Shown here: positions 22,906 through 34,404 of the stretch, piece after piece | How positions within the stretch are numbered: the first letter of the stretch is position 1 | Layout: the number at the start of each line of letters is the position of its first letter | Assembly (NCBI GenBank): GCA_037349105.1 | Contig: JAYJMM010000011.1 | Coordinates: 310,001 to 374,000, forward strand | Length of the DNA stretch: 64,000 nt | Origin: Limnomonas spitsbergensis | Taxonomy: Eukaryota > Chlorophyta > Chlorophyceae > Chlamydomonadales | Reading direction: 5' to 3' | Program-made: the position numbers and the translations under genes | Notes under the pieces: generated by a model | Told to the model about the DNA's origin: nothing | Seen by the model: only the letters and a program-made list of their open reading frames with translations | The model's database searches: none

Positions 22906-23139
22906 GTCATTTTCCCCCCTGGAAAATACTGATCATGTAGTTGCGTGGTCAGCATCTTCATGGGGAAGACTACTAGACTGGCAGAACCTAAGCCCTAAAC
23001 CTTACAGCAAAAACAGATGCAATGGCCGCATATAAACAGCACCCCGGAATAATGGAAATAAAGCCCAACCTCATGGAGCATCATGGTCAACACCTTGGCG
23101 ATGCAAACTTGCAGAACCAAAACCCTCAAGCCTAATCCC

Positions 23140-23520
23140 TAATCCCTGAACCCTCAGATCTAAATCCCGGAGCCTAAACCCTGACAGAGGGAATGGAAGG
23201 AAAGCCTCGCTTTCAACTTAATCCCTATGTCACGTGAAGCGAACCCAACCCACAGGTCCATCACTCCCTATCAAACCCATCACCCCCTACCCCCCCCTCC
23301 TAACATTTACCCCCCCCCCTCCTCCACCTGCGGCGGCAGAAGGCCCGAATGGGCCCAAACCTGAACCGGCCTACACACAACTGGTTGTCAAATCCTCAGC
23401 CACCAATAACCCTAAACCCCTGAACCTGAAGCCCCCCAGCCCCTAAACCCTGCCCCCCTCAGCTTTCATCAGCCCCCTAGCCCCCCCCCTGAGCCAACTC
23501 GCCTGCAACCACTGTCCGCA
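23140..23520. other. Low-complexity C-rich stretch
   Basis: Runs of CCCCCC and CCCTAAACCC/CCCTGAACCC alternate here. No exon is supported. Confidence 0.4.
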
Positions 23521-23559
23521 TGGTGTGGATCTGTGGAGTCTCCCTGTAGTAACCCACGG

Positions 23560-24050
23560 CGTCCTACAAGCAGTACACAACAGTACAGTGTTGCAGAAGC
23601 ATGATGTACTGCAGGCAGTACATGGTGTGGATATACCGGGTCAGCTTGCTGTTATCCACGGCATCCTGCAAGCAGTACACAACAGTTGTTGCAGTTGTTG
23701 CAGAAATGATGATGTACTGCATGCAGTACATTGTGTGGATCAGAGGGGTTGAGACGTCCACGGCACCAGGGAGGCAATACACTTAGTGATTGCCAACTGT
23801 TGTCACCTAGATCAGACAGAAAGAAAGCTGCGCCCCGTGGGGGGCGTGAGAGTTAAGGAAACAGCGCAGCCTGGGCCGAAGCCATGTCCGCCACCGCCTA
23901 GTGTAGGGTTTAGGGACTTAAATCATGAAGTACTGCAGGCAGTACACAGAGTTTTTATCACCGGCATATGGTACACAAATCATGATGTACTGACAGTGCA
24001 GCAGTACATCAGCACAATTCCCAGCACAATTTTTACCATCAGCAGCATGT
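23560..24050. repeat. Dispersed TACTGCAGGCAGTACA palindromic repeats
   Basis: The near-palindrome TGTACTGCAGGCAGTACA and variants (GTACTGCATGCAGTACA) recur at about 23603, 23713 and 23931, with related TACAAGCAGTACACAACAGT elsewhere. Each could fold into a short hairpin. No coding sequence is seen. Confidence 0.6.
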
Positions 24051-24189
24051 GAAATATGTACCACTCCAACAGTCAGATTAATTATATGTGATAACGAGGG
24101 GGGAATCCTTCATGCAGGCGGCACAAACTGCACGCCGTGAACCACGACAAAGCATGCAAGCCGTAACGACACACACACACAAATTACAC

Positions 24190-26765
24190 ACTGCAGTATG
24201 CAAGCTGTATGAATGCAAGCAGTCCACCTCACAAAACATGCAAGCTGTATGAATGCAAGCAGTCCACCTCACAAAACATGCAAGCTGTATGAATGCAAGC
24301 AGTCCACCTCACAAAACATGCAAGCTGTATGAATGCAAGCAGTCCACCTCACAAAGCATGCAAGCTGTATAAATGCAAGCAGTCCACCTCACAAACCATG
24401 CAAGCTGTATGAATGCAAGCAGTCCACCTCACAATACATGCAAGCTGTATAAATGCAAGCAGTCCACCTCACAAAGCATGCAAGCTGTATGAATGCAAGC
24501 AGTCCACCTCACAAAGCATGCAAGCTGTATGAATGCAAGCAGTCCACCTCACAAACCATGCAAGCTGTATAAATGCAAGCAGTCCACCTCACAAAGCATG
24601 CAAGCTGTATGAATGCAAGCAGTCCACCTCACAAAGCATGCAAGCTGTATAAATGCAAGCAGTCCACCTCACAAACCATGCAAGCTGTATGAATGCAAGC
24701 AGTCCACCTCACAAAGCATGCAAGCTGTATGAATGCAAGCAGTCCACCTCCCAAAGCATGCAAGCTGTATGAATACAAGCAGTCCACCTCACAAAGCATG
24801 CAAGCTGTATGAATGCAAGCAGTCCACCTCACAAAGCATGCAAGCTGTATAAATGCAAGCAGTCCACCTCACAAACCATGCAAGCTGTATGAATGCAAGC
24901 AGTCCACCTCACAAAGCATGCAAGCTGTATGAATGCAAGCAGTCCACCTCACAAAGCATGCAAGCTGTATGAATGCAAGCAGTCCACCTCACAAAACATG
25001 CAAGCTGTATGAATGCAAGCAGTCCACCTCACAAAACATGCAAGCTGTATGAATGCAAGCAGTCCACCTCACAAAGCATGCAAGCTGTATGAATGCAAGC
25101 AGTCCACCTCACAAACCATGCAAGCTGTATGAATGCAAGCAGTCTACCTCCCAAAGCATGCAAGCTGTATGAATGCAAGCAGTCCACCTCACAAAGCATG
25201 CACGCTGTATGAATGCAAGCAGTCCACCTCACAAACCATGCAAGCTGTATTAATGCAAGCAGTCCACCTCACAAAGCATGCAAGCTGTATGAATGCAAGC
25301 AGTCCACCTCACAATACATGCAAGCTGTATAAATGCAAGCAGTCCACCTCACAAACCATGCAAGCTGTATGAATGCAAGCAGTCCACCTCACAAAGCATG
25401 CAAGCTGTATAAATGCAAGCAGTCCACCTCACAAAGCATGCAAGCTGTATGAATGCAAGCAGTCCACCTCACAAACCATGCAAGCTGTATGAATGCAAGC
25501 AGTCTACCTCCCAAAGCATGCAAGCTGTATGAATGCAAGCAGTCCACCGCACAAAGCATGCAAGCTGTATGAATGCAAGCAGTCCACCTCACAAACCATG
25601 CAAGCTGTATTAATGCAAGCAGTCCACCTCACAAAGCATGCAAGCTGTATGAATGCAAGCAGTCCACCTCACAATACATGCAAGCTGTATAAATGCAAGC
25701 AGTCCACCTCACAAAGCATGCAAGCTGTATGAATGCAAGCAGTCCACCTCACAAAGCATGCAAGCTGTATAAATGCAAGCAGTCCACCTCACAAAGCATG
25801 CAAGCTGTATGAATGCAAGCAGTCCACCTCACAAAGCATGCAAGCTGTATGAATGCAAGCAGTCCACCTCACAAAGCATGCAAGCTGTATGAATGCAAGC
25901 AGTCCACCTCACAAAGCATGCAAGCTGTATGAATGCAAGCAGTCCATCTCCCAAAGCATGCAAGCTGTATAAATGCAAGCAGTCCACCTCACAAAACATG
26001 CAAGCTGTATAAATGCAAGCAGTCCACCTCACAAAGCATGCAAGCTGTATGAATGCAAGCAGTCCACCTCACAAAGCATGCAAGCTGTATGAATGCAAGC
26101 AGTCCACCTCACAAAGCATGCAAGCTGTATGAATGCAAGCAGTCCACCTCACAAAGCATGCAAGCTGTATGAATGCAAGCAGTCCACCTCACAAACCATG
26201 CAAGCTGTATAAATGCAAGCAGTCCACCTCACAAAGCATGCAAGCTGTATAAATGCAAGCAGTCCACCTCACAAACCATGCAAGCTGTATGAATGCAAGC
26301 AGTCCACCTCACAAAACATGCAAGCTGTATGAATGCAAGCAGTCCACCTCACAAAACATGCAAGCTGTATGAATGCAAGCAGTCCACCTCACAAACCATG
26401 CAAGCTGTATGAATGCAAGCAGTCCACCTCACAAACCATGCAAGCTGTATGAATGCAAGCAGTCCACCTCACAAAACATGCAGGCTGTATGAATGCAAGC
26501 AGTCCACCTCACAAACCATGCAAGCTGTATGAATGCAAGCAGTCCACCTCACAAAACATGCAAGCTGTATGAATGCAAGCAGTCCACCTCACAAAACATG
26601 CAAGCTGTATAAATGCAAGCAGTCCACCTCACAAACCATGCAAGCTGTATAAATGCAAGCAGTCCACCTCACAAAACATGCAAGCTGTATAAATGCAAGC
26701 AGTCCACCTCACAAAACATGCAAGCTGTATGAATGCAAGCAGTCCACCTCCCAAAGCATGCAAGC
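24190..26765. repeat. 40-bp satellite, about 64 copies, with higher-order structure
   Basis: The unit is CAAGCTGTATGAATGCAAGC then AGTCCACCTCACAAAGCATG. It keeps exact 40-bp phasing for about 2.5 kb, with variation limited to a few positions (GAATG/AAATG/TAATG; AAAGC/AAACC/AAAAC/AATAC). A block of nine units (360 bp) starting near 25121 is repeated at 25481 with the same variant order, including the rare AGTCTACCTCCCAAAGC unit. All ORFs in it are short and periodic. It ends in a broken unit at 26765-26810. Confidence 0.95.
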
Positions 26766-26809
26766 GCCGTTAATCACCCTAAAGCATGCAAGCTGTATGT
26801 AGGCAAGCA

Positions 26810-27510
26810 GGTACAGGGAACTCGGGAAAATGTTGTTTAAACTTGGGTATTGCAGGGCCCACCCTCTTTTCGCTTCGCAATAAGCGCTTTTTAAAACGCT
26901 AAGGTGATTGCATACTTGCGTTAGTTGCTGGTTTTTAAGCTTTCTAATTAGCGCAGAAGTCCACCTCACAAGATGTGTGAACAACACACATGAGCAGCAA
27001 ACTCGGGCATTCCAAAAACTTCCTTCTTATCAGAAACACCAATGTCAGTGATTTCTCAAAACAAAAACCGAGGTCCTGCGGTCTGTGTGTTGGAGACCAC
27101 AAATGCAGGCACAATTCATGTAAGCTCCAAAGCCCTCAGGAACCACTAAGTACAGTGCCTTCTCCAGACCATGTCCAAGGGTCTTCCTGCCGTCTTCCTG
27201 TTTTACACCACTTCATTGCGAGCAGTGTCGTTTCATGCTTCGGCGGAGGCGTAATATTTTTTTCCTTTTTTCTTTCTGCGGGCGCAGCGTCCTGTAAGCT
27301 CGAAGAACCTTAGGCCCTGAAGGCTTAATTATCTAACATTTTCAGCACGTCAGGCCCTGCAAGTGTACCCATCCAACATTTCAGTACCTGAGGCACAAAA
27401 GCCATGTCTCATGCTGCGGCCACAACGGGTCACTTCTCTTTCACCCACGCATTTGTTTGCAAACCTACATATTTATTTAATTAATTAACTAACTAAATAT
27501 TTTTTTACTG
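26810..27510. other. No gene recognised
   Basis: Unique sequence between a satellite and a decayed exon cluster. I see no supported exon or repeat except a last satellite-like scrap (AAGTCCACCTCACAA at about 26958). Confidence 0.4.
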
Positions 27511-27512
27511 AT

Positions 27513-28700
27513 TTACATGCAGGAGTCGGAGGCCGCAATGTACAGCATGGTGCCGATGACCGACAGGCCCAACGACAGGCCCAAAGAAGGCCCAAAGAAG
27601 AAAGAAAGAAAGAAATATGACAAATGACCAGCACTAGACAGGCCGGACAGGCCCAACGAGATCCTAGCACGGTTAATGTGGCCTGCTGCTGACCATGGTA
27701 GCATGATACGGCGCAATATGGCACAGCACAGGTTCAGCCGGATTATGCTACCATGCTGCAGACCTAAGGCCCAGAAGGTATGACTATCCAACCTGTTCAA
27801 AAACGTAAGACGTAAGACTCCAACCATTGCACCCTAGATCACCTGAGCATACATGAAGGCATCAGAGGCCGCGATGAAGAGCATGGTGCCAATGACAGAC
27901 AGGCCCATGAGCGAAACCAGGTTTTTAGTGGTCTCCTGCAGACCTAAGGCCCATCCAACCTTTTCTAGTCCCCAAAGACTGCACCCGAGATCACCTGAGC
28001 ATACATGAAGGCGTCGGAGGCTGCGATGAAGAGCATGGTGCCAATGACAGACAGGCCCATCAGCGAGATCCTGGCCCGGTTGATGTGGCCTGCTGATGCG
28101 ACGGCAAAGATGACCACTACGAGGCAGAACTCATAGGCCATGGCGAACCACCTGCTCGACAAAAAGGGAATTGAACTGATGTTCAACATCAAAGCCCTGC
28201 ATGCCTTGATGGGGCCTGCTGCTGTGACAGTAACGATAACCAGCACTAGACAGAACTCGTATGCCAAAATGAATCACCTGCACGGAAAAAAATTAATATA
28301 ACCAACGCTCAGTATCAAAGTCCTGCATGCCTTGATGGGGCCTGCTGCAGGGACGGTGACAAATGACCAGCAATAGACAGACCTCGCATGCCAGAATATA
28401 TCCGCTGAGTGAGTGTGTAGCAAACAGTGGGCGGAGCGGTGGGAAGATCCCGAATGCCTGATATTATGGGACCTGCCAAAAAGGCGGCAAGGATGAGCTA
28501 TCCTGATGATTCTCTTAAGCGCCTCTACCACAACATGCTTTAGAGAAGCGGGGGGGGGGAGGGGGGGGCCTCTTTCCCACTCCTCCCGTATTATTTTGTA
28601 CAAATTGGTATGTAACATTTAATTCGCGGGGTTTACAAAATAGCAACCACCAGGCACTATAACTCGTGGGCCATCATGAAACACCTACACGACAACAATT
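27513..28700 (-). pseudogene. Cluster of duplicated membrane-segment exons
   Basis: One intact minus-strand exon, 28151-27995, lies between an acceptor (GAGCAG) and a donor (GTGATC). It encodes 52 residues beginning WFAMAYEFCLVVVIFAVA and including ISLMGLSVIGTMLFIAASDA, i.e. two hydrophobic segments separated by a basic GHINRAR loop, as in a polytopic membrane protein. Decayed copies surround it: 27520-27700 (insertion of sequence like FFLSFFFGPSL), 27845-27925 (3' half only, same donor), 28195-28275 (first Trp codon changed to TGA), 28315-28400 and about 28640-28690. I do not recognise the family. The intact exon may belong to a working gene whose other exons I cannot place. Confidence 0.6.
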
Positions 28701-28954
28701 TCAGGGGGACTGAGTGTTAATTTAAGTTGGGAATTCCCATGTGGTCACACTTTTTCACACCTTGGGAGTTTTTTGATAATTGCATATTTGAAAAATACAC
28801 TGTCCAGTAATAGCTCGAGGCGAGGCGAGGCGACATTTGGAACATGCCAAACCAACTGAAAGCACCCATGCAGTAGCCCTTGATGGTGTGGAAGTGTGGA
28901 ATAAAGTCCAGACCTTCAACACTGTTTTCTTAACAAAACGAACTTACCAAAAAC

Positions 28955-29095
28955 TGTACACACCCATGCAGGAGCCCTGGACAGTGTGGAAGTGTGGAAT
29001 GGAGTCCAGAGCAGCAACGCCGTATGTGGACTCCACAGTAGTCGGCAAAGTGCGGCACAGCTGCTGCATAGACGCCAGCCCGCCAAGATAGATAC
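28955..29095 (-). pseudogene. Exon-like fragment, membrane-cluster neighbour
   Basis: The minus-strand reading LGGLASMQQLCRTLPTTVES continues TYGVAALDSIPHFHTVQG without a stop. GGLAS recurs in the 120-bp repeat at 29404-29750 (YVGGLASVLL, after an acceptor-like TTTTGTATTGCAG). A truncated copy of its other end lies at 28850-28910. Probably part of the same decayed gene region; function unknown. Confidence 0.35.
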
Positions 29096-29104
29096 TGTGG
29101 GACA

Positions 29105-29405
29105 GCAGAGGCAAAATAGGGACATATTAAAATAGGGAAATATTAAAATAGGTACATATGTAAATAGGGACATATTAAAATAGGGACATATTTAAATAAG
29201 GACATATTTAAATAGGGACTTATTTAAATAGGAACATATTAAAATAGGGACATATTAAAATAGGGAAAAATTAAAATAAGGACATATTTAAATAGGGACA
29301 TAATAAAAAAGGGACATATTTAAATAGGGACATATTAAAATAGGGACATATTTAAATAGGGACATATTTAAATAGGGACATATTTAAATAGGGACATATT
29401 TAAAT
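29105..29405. repeat. AT-rich 15-bp tandem repeat
   Basis: About 18 copies of a unit like AAATAGGGACATATT, one of the few AT-rich arrays here. The GGGACATATT tail is also found at each junction of the following 120-bp repeat. Confidence 0.9.
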
Positions 29406-29755
29406 GGGGATGAAGCAGCACGGAGGCCAGCCCGCCAACATAACCTCTGCAATACAAAAGGAACACATTCAGGGCATGGAAGCCAGCCAGCCAATATGGA
29501 TACTGTGGGACAGCAGAATAGGGACATATTCAAAGCAGCACGGAGGCCAGCCCGCCAACATAACCTCTGCAATACAAAAGGAACACATTCAGGGCATGGA
29601 AGCCAGCCCGCCAATATGGATACTGTGGGACAGCAGAATAGGGACATATTCAAAGCAGCACGGAGGCCAGCCCGCCAACATAACCTCTGCAATACAAAAG
29701 GAACACATTCAGGGCATGGAAGCCAGCCCGCCAATATGGTTCCATCCTCCACTGT
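29405..29755. repeat. 120-bp tandem repeat, three copies, nearly identical
   Basis: AAGCAGCACGGAGGCCAGCC recurs at 29413, 29533 and 29653. Each unit contains an acceptor-like tract followed by the exon-like GGLAS sequence on the minus strand, so this is another small exon/intron segment copied in tandem. Confidence 0.9.
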
Positions 29756-29957
29756 GGGGCAGAGGAGGTAAAAGAGGTACAGACACTAAGGCAAGCCATC
29801 TGAGATAGACTCAGCAATGTACAGGAGGAACACAAGTGGAGGACAACCCTCACGAGATACAGACTCAGTGGGGCAGCGAAGTGAAAGAATGTCGGTGCCG
29901 CTGCATGGAGGACAGCACCCGAGACAGCGGCAAAAGCAGCAGGGGGCTTAGAGGACC

Positions 29958-31730
29958 ACGTTTGGCTGCAGCTTACGTGTGGCACGTTTGGCTGCAGCCT
30001 ACGTGTGGCACGTTTGGCTGCAGCCTACGTGTGGCACGTTTGGCTGCAGCCTACGTGTGGCACGTTTGGCTGCAGCCTACGTGTGGCACGTTTGGCTGCA
30101 GCCTACGTGTGGCACGTTTGGCTGCAGCCTACGTGTGGCACGTTTGGCTGCAGCCTACGTGTGGCACGTTTGGCTGCAGCCTACGTGTGGCACGTTTGGC
30201 TGCAGCCTACGTGTGGCACGTTTGGCTGCAGCCTACGTGTGGCACGTTTGGCTGCAGCCTACGTGTGGCACGTTTGGCTGCAGCCTATGTGTGGCACGTT
30301 TGGCTGCAGCTACGTGTGGCACGTTTGCGCAGCCTACGTGTGGCACGTTTGGCTGCAGCCTACGTGTGGCACGTTTGGCTGCAGCCTACGTGTGGCACGT
30401 TTGGCTGCAGCCTACGTGTGGCACGTTTGGCTGCAGCCTACGTGTGGCACGTTTGGCTGCAGCCTACGTGTGGCACGTTTGGCTGCAGCCTACGTGTGGC
30501 ACGTTGCTGCAGCCTACGTGTGGCACGTTTGGCTGCAGCCTACGTGTGGCACGTTTGGCTGCAGCCTACGTGTGGCACGTTTGGCTGCAGCCTACGTGTG
30601 GCACGTTTGGCTGCAGCCTACGTGTGGCACGTTTGGCTGCAGCCTACGTGTGGCACGTTTGGCTGCAGCCTACGTGTGGCACGTTTGGCTGCAGCCTACG
30701 TGTGGCACGTTTGGCTGCAGCCTACGTGTGGCACGTTTGGCTGCAGCCTACGTGTGGCACGTTTGGCTGCAGCCTACGTGTGGCACGTTTGGCTGCAGCT
30801 TACGTGTGGCACGTTTGGCTGCAGCCTACGTGTGGCACGTTTGGCTGCAGCCTACGTGTGGCACGTTTGGCTGCAGCCTACGTGTGGCACGTTTGGCTGC
30901 AGCTTACGTGTGGCACGTTTGGCTGCAGCTTACGTGTGGCACGTTTGGCTGCAGCCTACGTGTGGCACGTTTGGCTGCAGCCTACGTGTGGCACGTTTGG
31001 CTGCAGCTTACGTGTGGCACGTTTGGCTGCAGCCTACGTGTGGCACGTTTGGCTGCAGCCTACGTGTGGCACGTTTGGCTGCAGCCTACGTGTGGCACGT
31101 TTGGCTGCAGCTTACGTGTGGCACGTTTGGCTGCAGCTTACGTGTGGCACGTTTGGCTGCAGCCTACGTGTGGCACGTTTGGCTGCAGCTTACGTGTGGC
31201 ACGTTTGGCTGCAGCCTACGTGTGGCACGTTTGGCTGCAGCCTACGTGTGACACGTTTGGCTGCAGCCTACGTGTGGCACGTTTGGCTGCAGCCTACGTG
31301 TGGCACGTTTGGCTGCAGCCTACGTGTGGCACGTTTGGCTGCAGCCTACGTGTGGCACGTTTGGCTGCAGCCTACGTGTGGCACGTTTGGCTGCAGCCTA
31401 CGTGTGGCACGTTTGGCTGCAGCTTACGTGTGGCACGTTTGGCTGCAGCCTACGTGTGGCACGTTTGGCTGCAGCCTACGTGTGGCACGTTTGGCTGCAG
31501 CCTACGTGTGGCACGTTTGGCTGCAGCTTACGTGTGGCACGTTTGGCTGCAGCCTACGTGTGGCATGTTTGGCTGCAGCCTACGTGTGGCACGTTTGGCT
31601 GCAGCCTACGTGTGGCACGTTTGGCTGCAGCCTACGTGTGGCACGTTTGGCTGCAGCTTACGTGTGGCACGTTTGGCTGCAGCTTACGTGTGGCACGTTT
31701 GGCTGCAGCCTACGTGTGGCACGTGTGGCA
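29958..31730. repeat. 26-bp satellite, about 68 copies
   Basis: The unit is CCTACGTGTGGCACGTTTGG followed by CTGCAG. Almost all copies are identical; the commonest change is CCTACG to CTTACG. Short deletions occur near 30308-30332 and 30504. Since 26 leaves remainder two on division by three, all three plus frames cycle every 78 bases and stay open, producing frames of 471, 657 and 619 codons (LRVARLAAAYVWHVWLQPTC type). Three overlapping open frames with identical composition argue against a protein. Confidence 0.95.
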
Positions 31731-32310
31731 TGGCTTACGTCCAAACAACCGAAGAGCAAACTTTCACCAGAGGAGCCTGCGGGGAACACACTTGGACTGA
31801 CCGGAGGCCAGAGGCAAACGCAGCAGGGGGCTTGGTGCACCAAGATTCGACAGCTTACACATAGCATGACATACGTCCAAACAGCCCAGAGCAAACTTGC
31901 AGGGAACCTCCGTCACACGTCGACGTTTGGTCCTCGCAGAAACCATAGTTAGACCGGCCGGAGGCCATAGGCAAACGCAGCAGGGGTCTTGGTGCACCAA
32001 ACCTTTCTAGCCTACACATGGCATGGCGTGGTATAATCCAAACAAGCAAACTGGGCAACAAGGGCAGCCTGCCAGGACCAAAATTGGACCGGCCGGAGGT
32101 AAATAAAGAAAGGAATATACGCCACGTGGAAGGCAAGAGAGATAAGGAAACAGCGCAGCCTGGGCCGAAGCCACATCCGCGCCGTTACCGTTCGGACAGA
32201 GGCAAAGGCAGCAGGGGTCTTGGTGCACCAAACGTTGCCAGCTTACACACGGCACTTGTCCCGACACCATCAATGCAAACTCAAACCCAAGGAATCAATC
32301 CAATGGCAAC
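31730..32310. repeat. Three diverged copies of a segment of about 150-200 bp
   Basis: GCAAACGCAGCAGGGG(G/T)CTT with GGTGCACCAA recurs at about 31816, 31972 and 32205, each after GACCGGCCGGAGG or a relative and followed by TTACACA(T/C)(A/G)GCA. They form a loose tandem between two satellites. No exon is supported. Confidence 0.6.
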
Positions 32311-32311
32311 A

Positions 32312-33468
32312 ACGGAATGCAGCATATCAGTTGAAGCTGGGTGAATGCAGCATATCAGTTGAAGCTGGGTGAATGCAGCATATCAGTTGAAGCTGGGTGA
32401 ATGCAGCATATCAGTTGAAGCTGGGTGAATGCAGCATATCAGTTGAAGCTGGGTGAATGCAGCATATCAGTTGAAGCTGGGTGAATGCAGCATATCAGTT
32501 GAAGCTGGGTGAATGCAGCATATCAGTTGAAGCTGGGTGAATGCAGCATATCAGTTGAAGCTGGGTGAATGCAGCATATCAGTTGAAGCTGGGTGAATGC
32601 AGCATATCAGTTGAAGCTGGGTGAATGCAGCATATCAGTTGAAGCTGGGTGAATGCAGCATATCAGTTGAAGCTGGGTGAATGCAGCATATCAGTTGAAG
32701 CTGGGTGAATGCAGCATATCAGTTGAAGCTGGGTGAATGCAGCATATCAGTTGAAGCTGGGTGAATGCAGCATATCAGTTGAAGCTGGGTGAATGCAGCA
32801 TATCAGTTGAAGCTGGGTGAATGCAGCATATCAGTTGAAGCTGGGTGAATGCAGCATATCAGTTGAAGCTGGGTGAATGCAGCATATCAGTTGAAGCTGG
32901 GTGAATGCAGCATATCAGTTGAAGCTGGGTGAATGCAGCATATCAGTTGAAGCTGGGTGAATGCAGCATATCAGTTGAAGCTGGGTGAATGCAGCATATC
33001 AGTTGAAGCTGGGTGAATGCAGCATATCAGTTGAAGCTGGGTGAATGCAGCATATCAGTTGAAGCTGGGTGAATGCAGCATATCAGTTGAAGCTGGGTGA
33101 ATGCAGCATATCAGTTGAAGCTGGGTGAATGCAGCATATCAGTTGAAGCTGGGTGAATGCAGCATATCAGTTGAAGCTGGGTGAATGCAGCATATCAGTT
33201 GAAGCTGGGTGAATGCAGCATATCAGTTGAAGCTGGGTGAATGCAGCATATCAGTTGAAGCTGGGTGAATGCAGCATATCAGTTGAAGCTGGGTGAATGC
33301 AGCATATCAGTTGAAGCTGGGTGAATGCAGCATATCAGTTGAAGCTGGGTGAATGCAGCATATCAGTTGAAGCTGGGTGAATGCAGCATATCAGTTGAAG
33401 CTGGGTGAATGCAGCATATCAGTTGAAGCTGGGTGAATGCAGCATATCAGTTGAAGCTGGGTGAATGT
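32312..33468. repeat. 28-bp satellite, about 41 copies, essentially perfect
   Basis: The unit is GAATGCAGCATATCAGTTGA then AGCTGGGT. I see no variant unit in over 1.1 kb, unlike every neighbouring array. There are no spacers, so it is not a CRISPR array. Stops occur in most frames. The homogeneity points to very recent expansion, strong homogenisation or an assembly effect. Confidence 0.95.
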
Positions 33469-33554
33469 TGGTTCGTCAGATCAGCTCTATTTGGCAGCGG
33501 GATGGTCTTTTGAACTGCAGAGCAAAGAATAACCGGTTGACAGTACGCTGCCCA

Positions 33555-34195
33555 AACCCTGACCCCCCTAACCCCCCTGACCCCCCTGACCCCCCTGGCC
33601 CCCCTGACCCCCCTGGCCCCCCTGGCCCCCCTGACCCCCCTGGCCCCCCTGGCCCCCCTGGCCCCCCTGGCCCCCCTGGCCCCCCTGGCCCCCCTGACCC
33701 CCCTGACCCCCCTGACCCCCTGACACCCCTGACACCCCTGACACCCCTGGCCCCCTGACATGACCCCCCTGACCCCCCTGACCCCCCTGACCCCCCTGAC
33801 CCCCCTGACACCCCTGACCCCCTGACCCCCCTGACCCCCCTGACCCCCCTGACCCCCCTGACCCCCCTGACCCCCCTGACCCCCCTGACCCCCTGACCCC
33901 CCTGACCCCCTTGACCCCCCTGACCCCCCTGGCACGGCCTGACCCCCCTGACCCCCCTGACCCCCCTGGCACGGCCTGACCCCCCTGGCACGGCCACACG
34001 GCCACACGGCCACACGGCCACATGGCCACACAGCCCCACGGCCCCACGGCCATACGGCCCCACGGCCCACGGCCCCACGGCCCACAGCCACACGGCCCAT
34101 GGTCCCACGGCCACACGGCCCACGGTCCCACGGCCACACGGCCCACGGCCACACGGCCCACGGCCCACGGCCCACGGCCCACGGCCCACCAACCC
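33555..34195. repeat. 9-bp CCCCCCTGA array passing into CACGGCC repeats
   Basis: From 33555 to about 33980 the unit is CCCCCCTGA or CCCCCCTGG. From about 33990 it is CCACACGG or CCCACGG. The minus strand is a long series of G-runs separated by three bases, favourable for G-quadruplexes. Minus-strand collagen-like frames (GGQGGQGG; up to 270 codons) are open in all three frames and are period artefacts. Confidence 0.95.
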
Positions 34196-34199
34196 TAAA

Positions 34200-34335
34200 C
34201 ATGCAGGATACAGGAATAGCCAGTTGGAAGCAGGCGGCCTAATCAGCAGGATTTGGTCAACCAAACCTTGCGGACCGAAAGCCAGCATGTTGCTGTATGT
34301 AGCTGAAATCTCCTGCTGGCAGTAGGCCGGCTGGT
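34200..34335 (-). other. Possible orphan exon
   Basis: The minus-strand reading ISATYSNMLAFGPQGLVDQI continues LLIRPPASNWLFLYPAC without a stop, after an acceptor-like CTGCCAGCAG. It has ordinary amino-acid composition and a hydrophobic end. No matching partner exon was found, and the family is not recognised. Confidence 0.25.
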
Positions 34336-34404
34336 ACTGTAGCTCAAGTGTAGCTGAAACACCTTCAAATGAACACTAGGAACCACGGGGCGTATGTAGC
34401 ATAG

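Noticed and set aside
29836..31952. Open frames of 471, 657 and 619 codons
   Set aside because: All lie in the 26-bp array and exist in three frames at once because of the period; same repeat peptide in each, no start context or flanking domain.
32312..33468. CRISPR array
   Set aside because: The 28-bp repeats are directly abutting without spacers, and the DNA is eukaryotic.
33447..34288. Collagen-like GGQGGQ frame on the minus strand
   Set aside because: A translation of the CCCCCCTGA array, open in all three frames.
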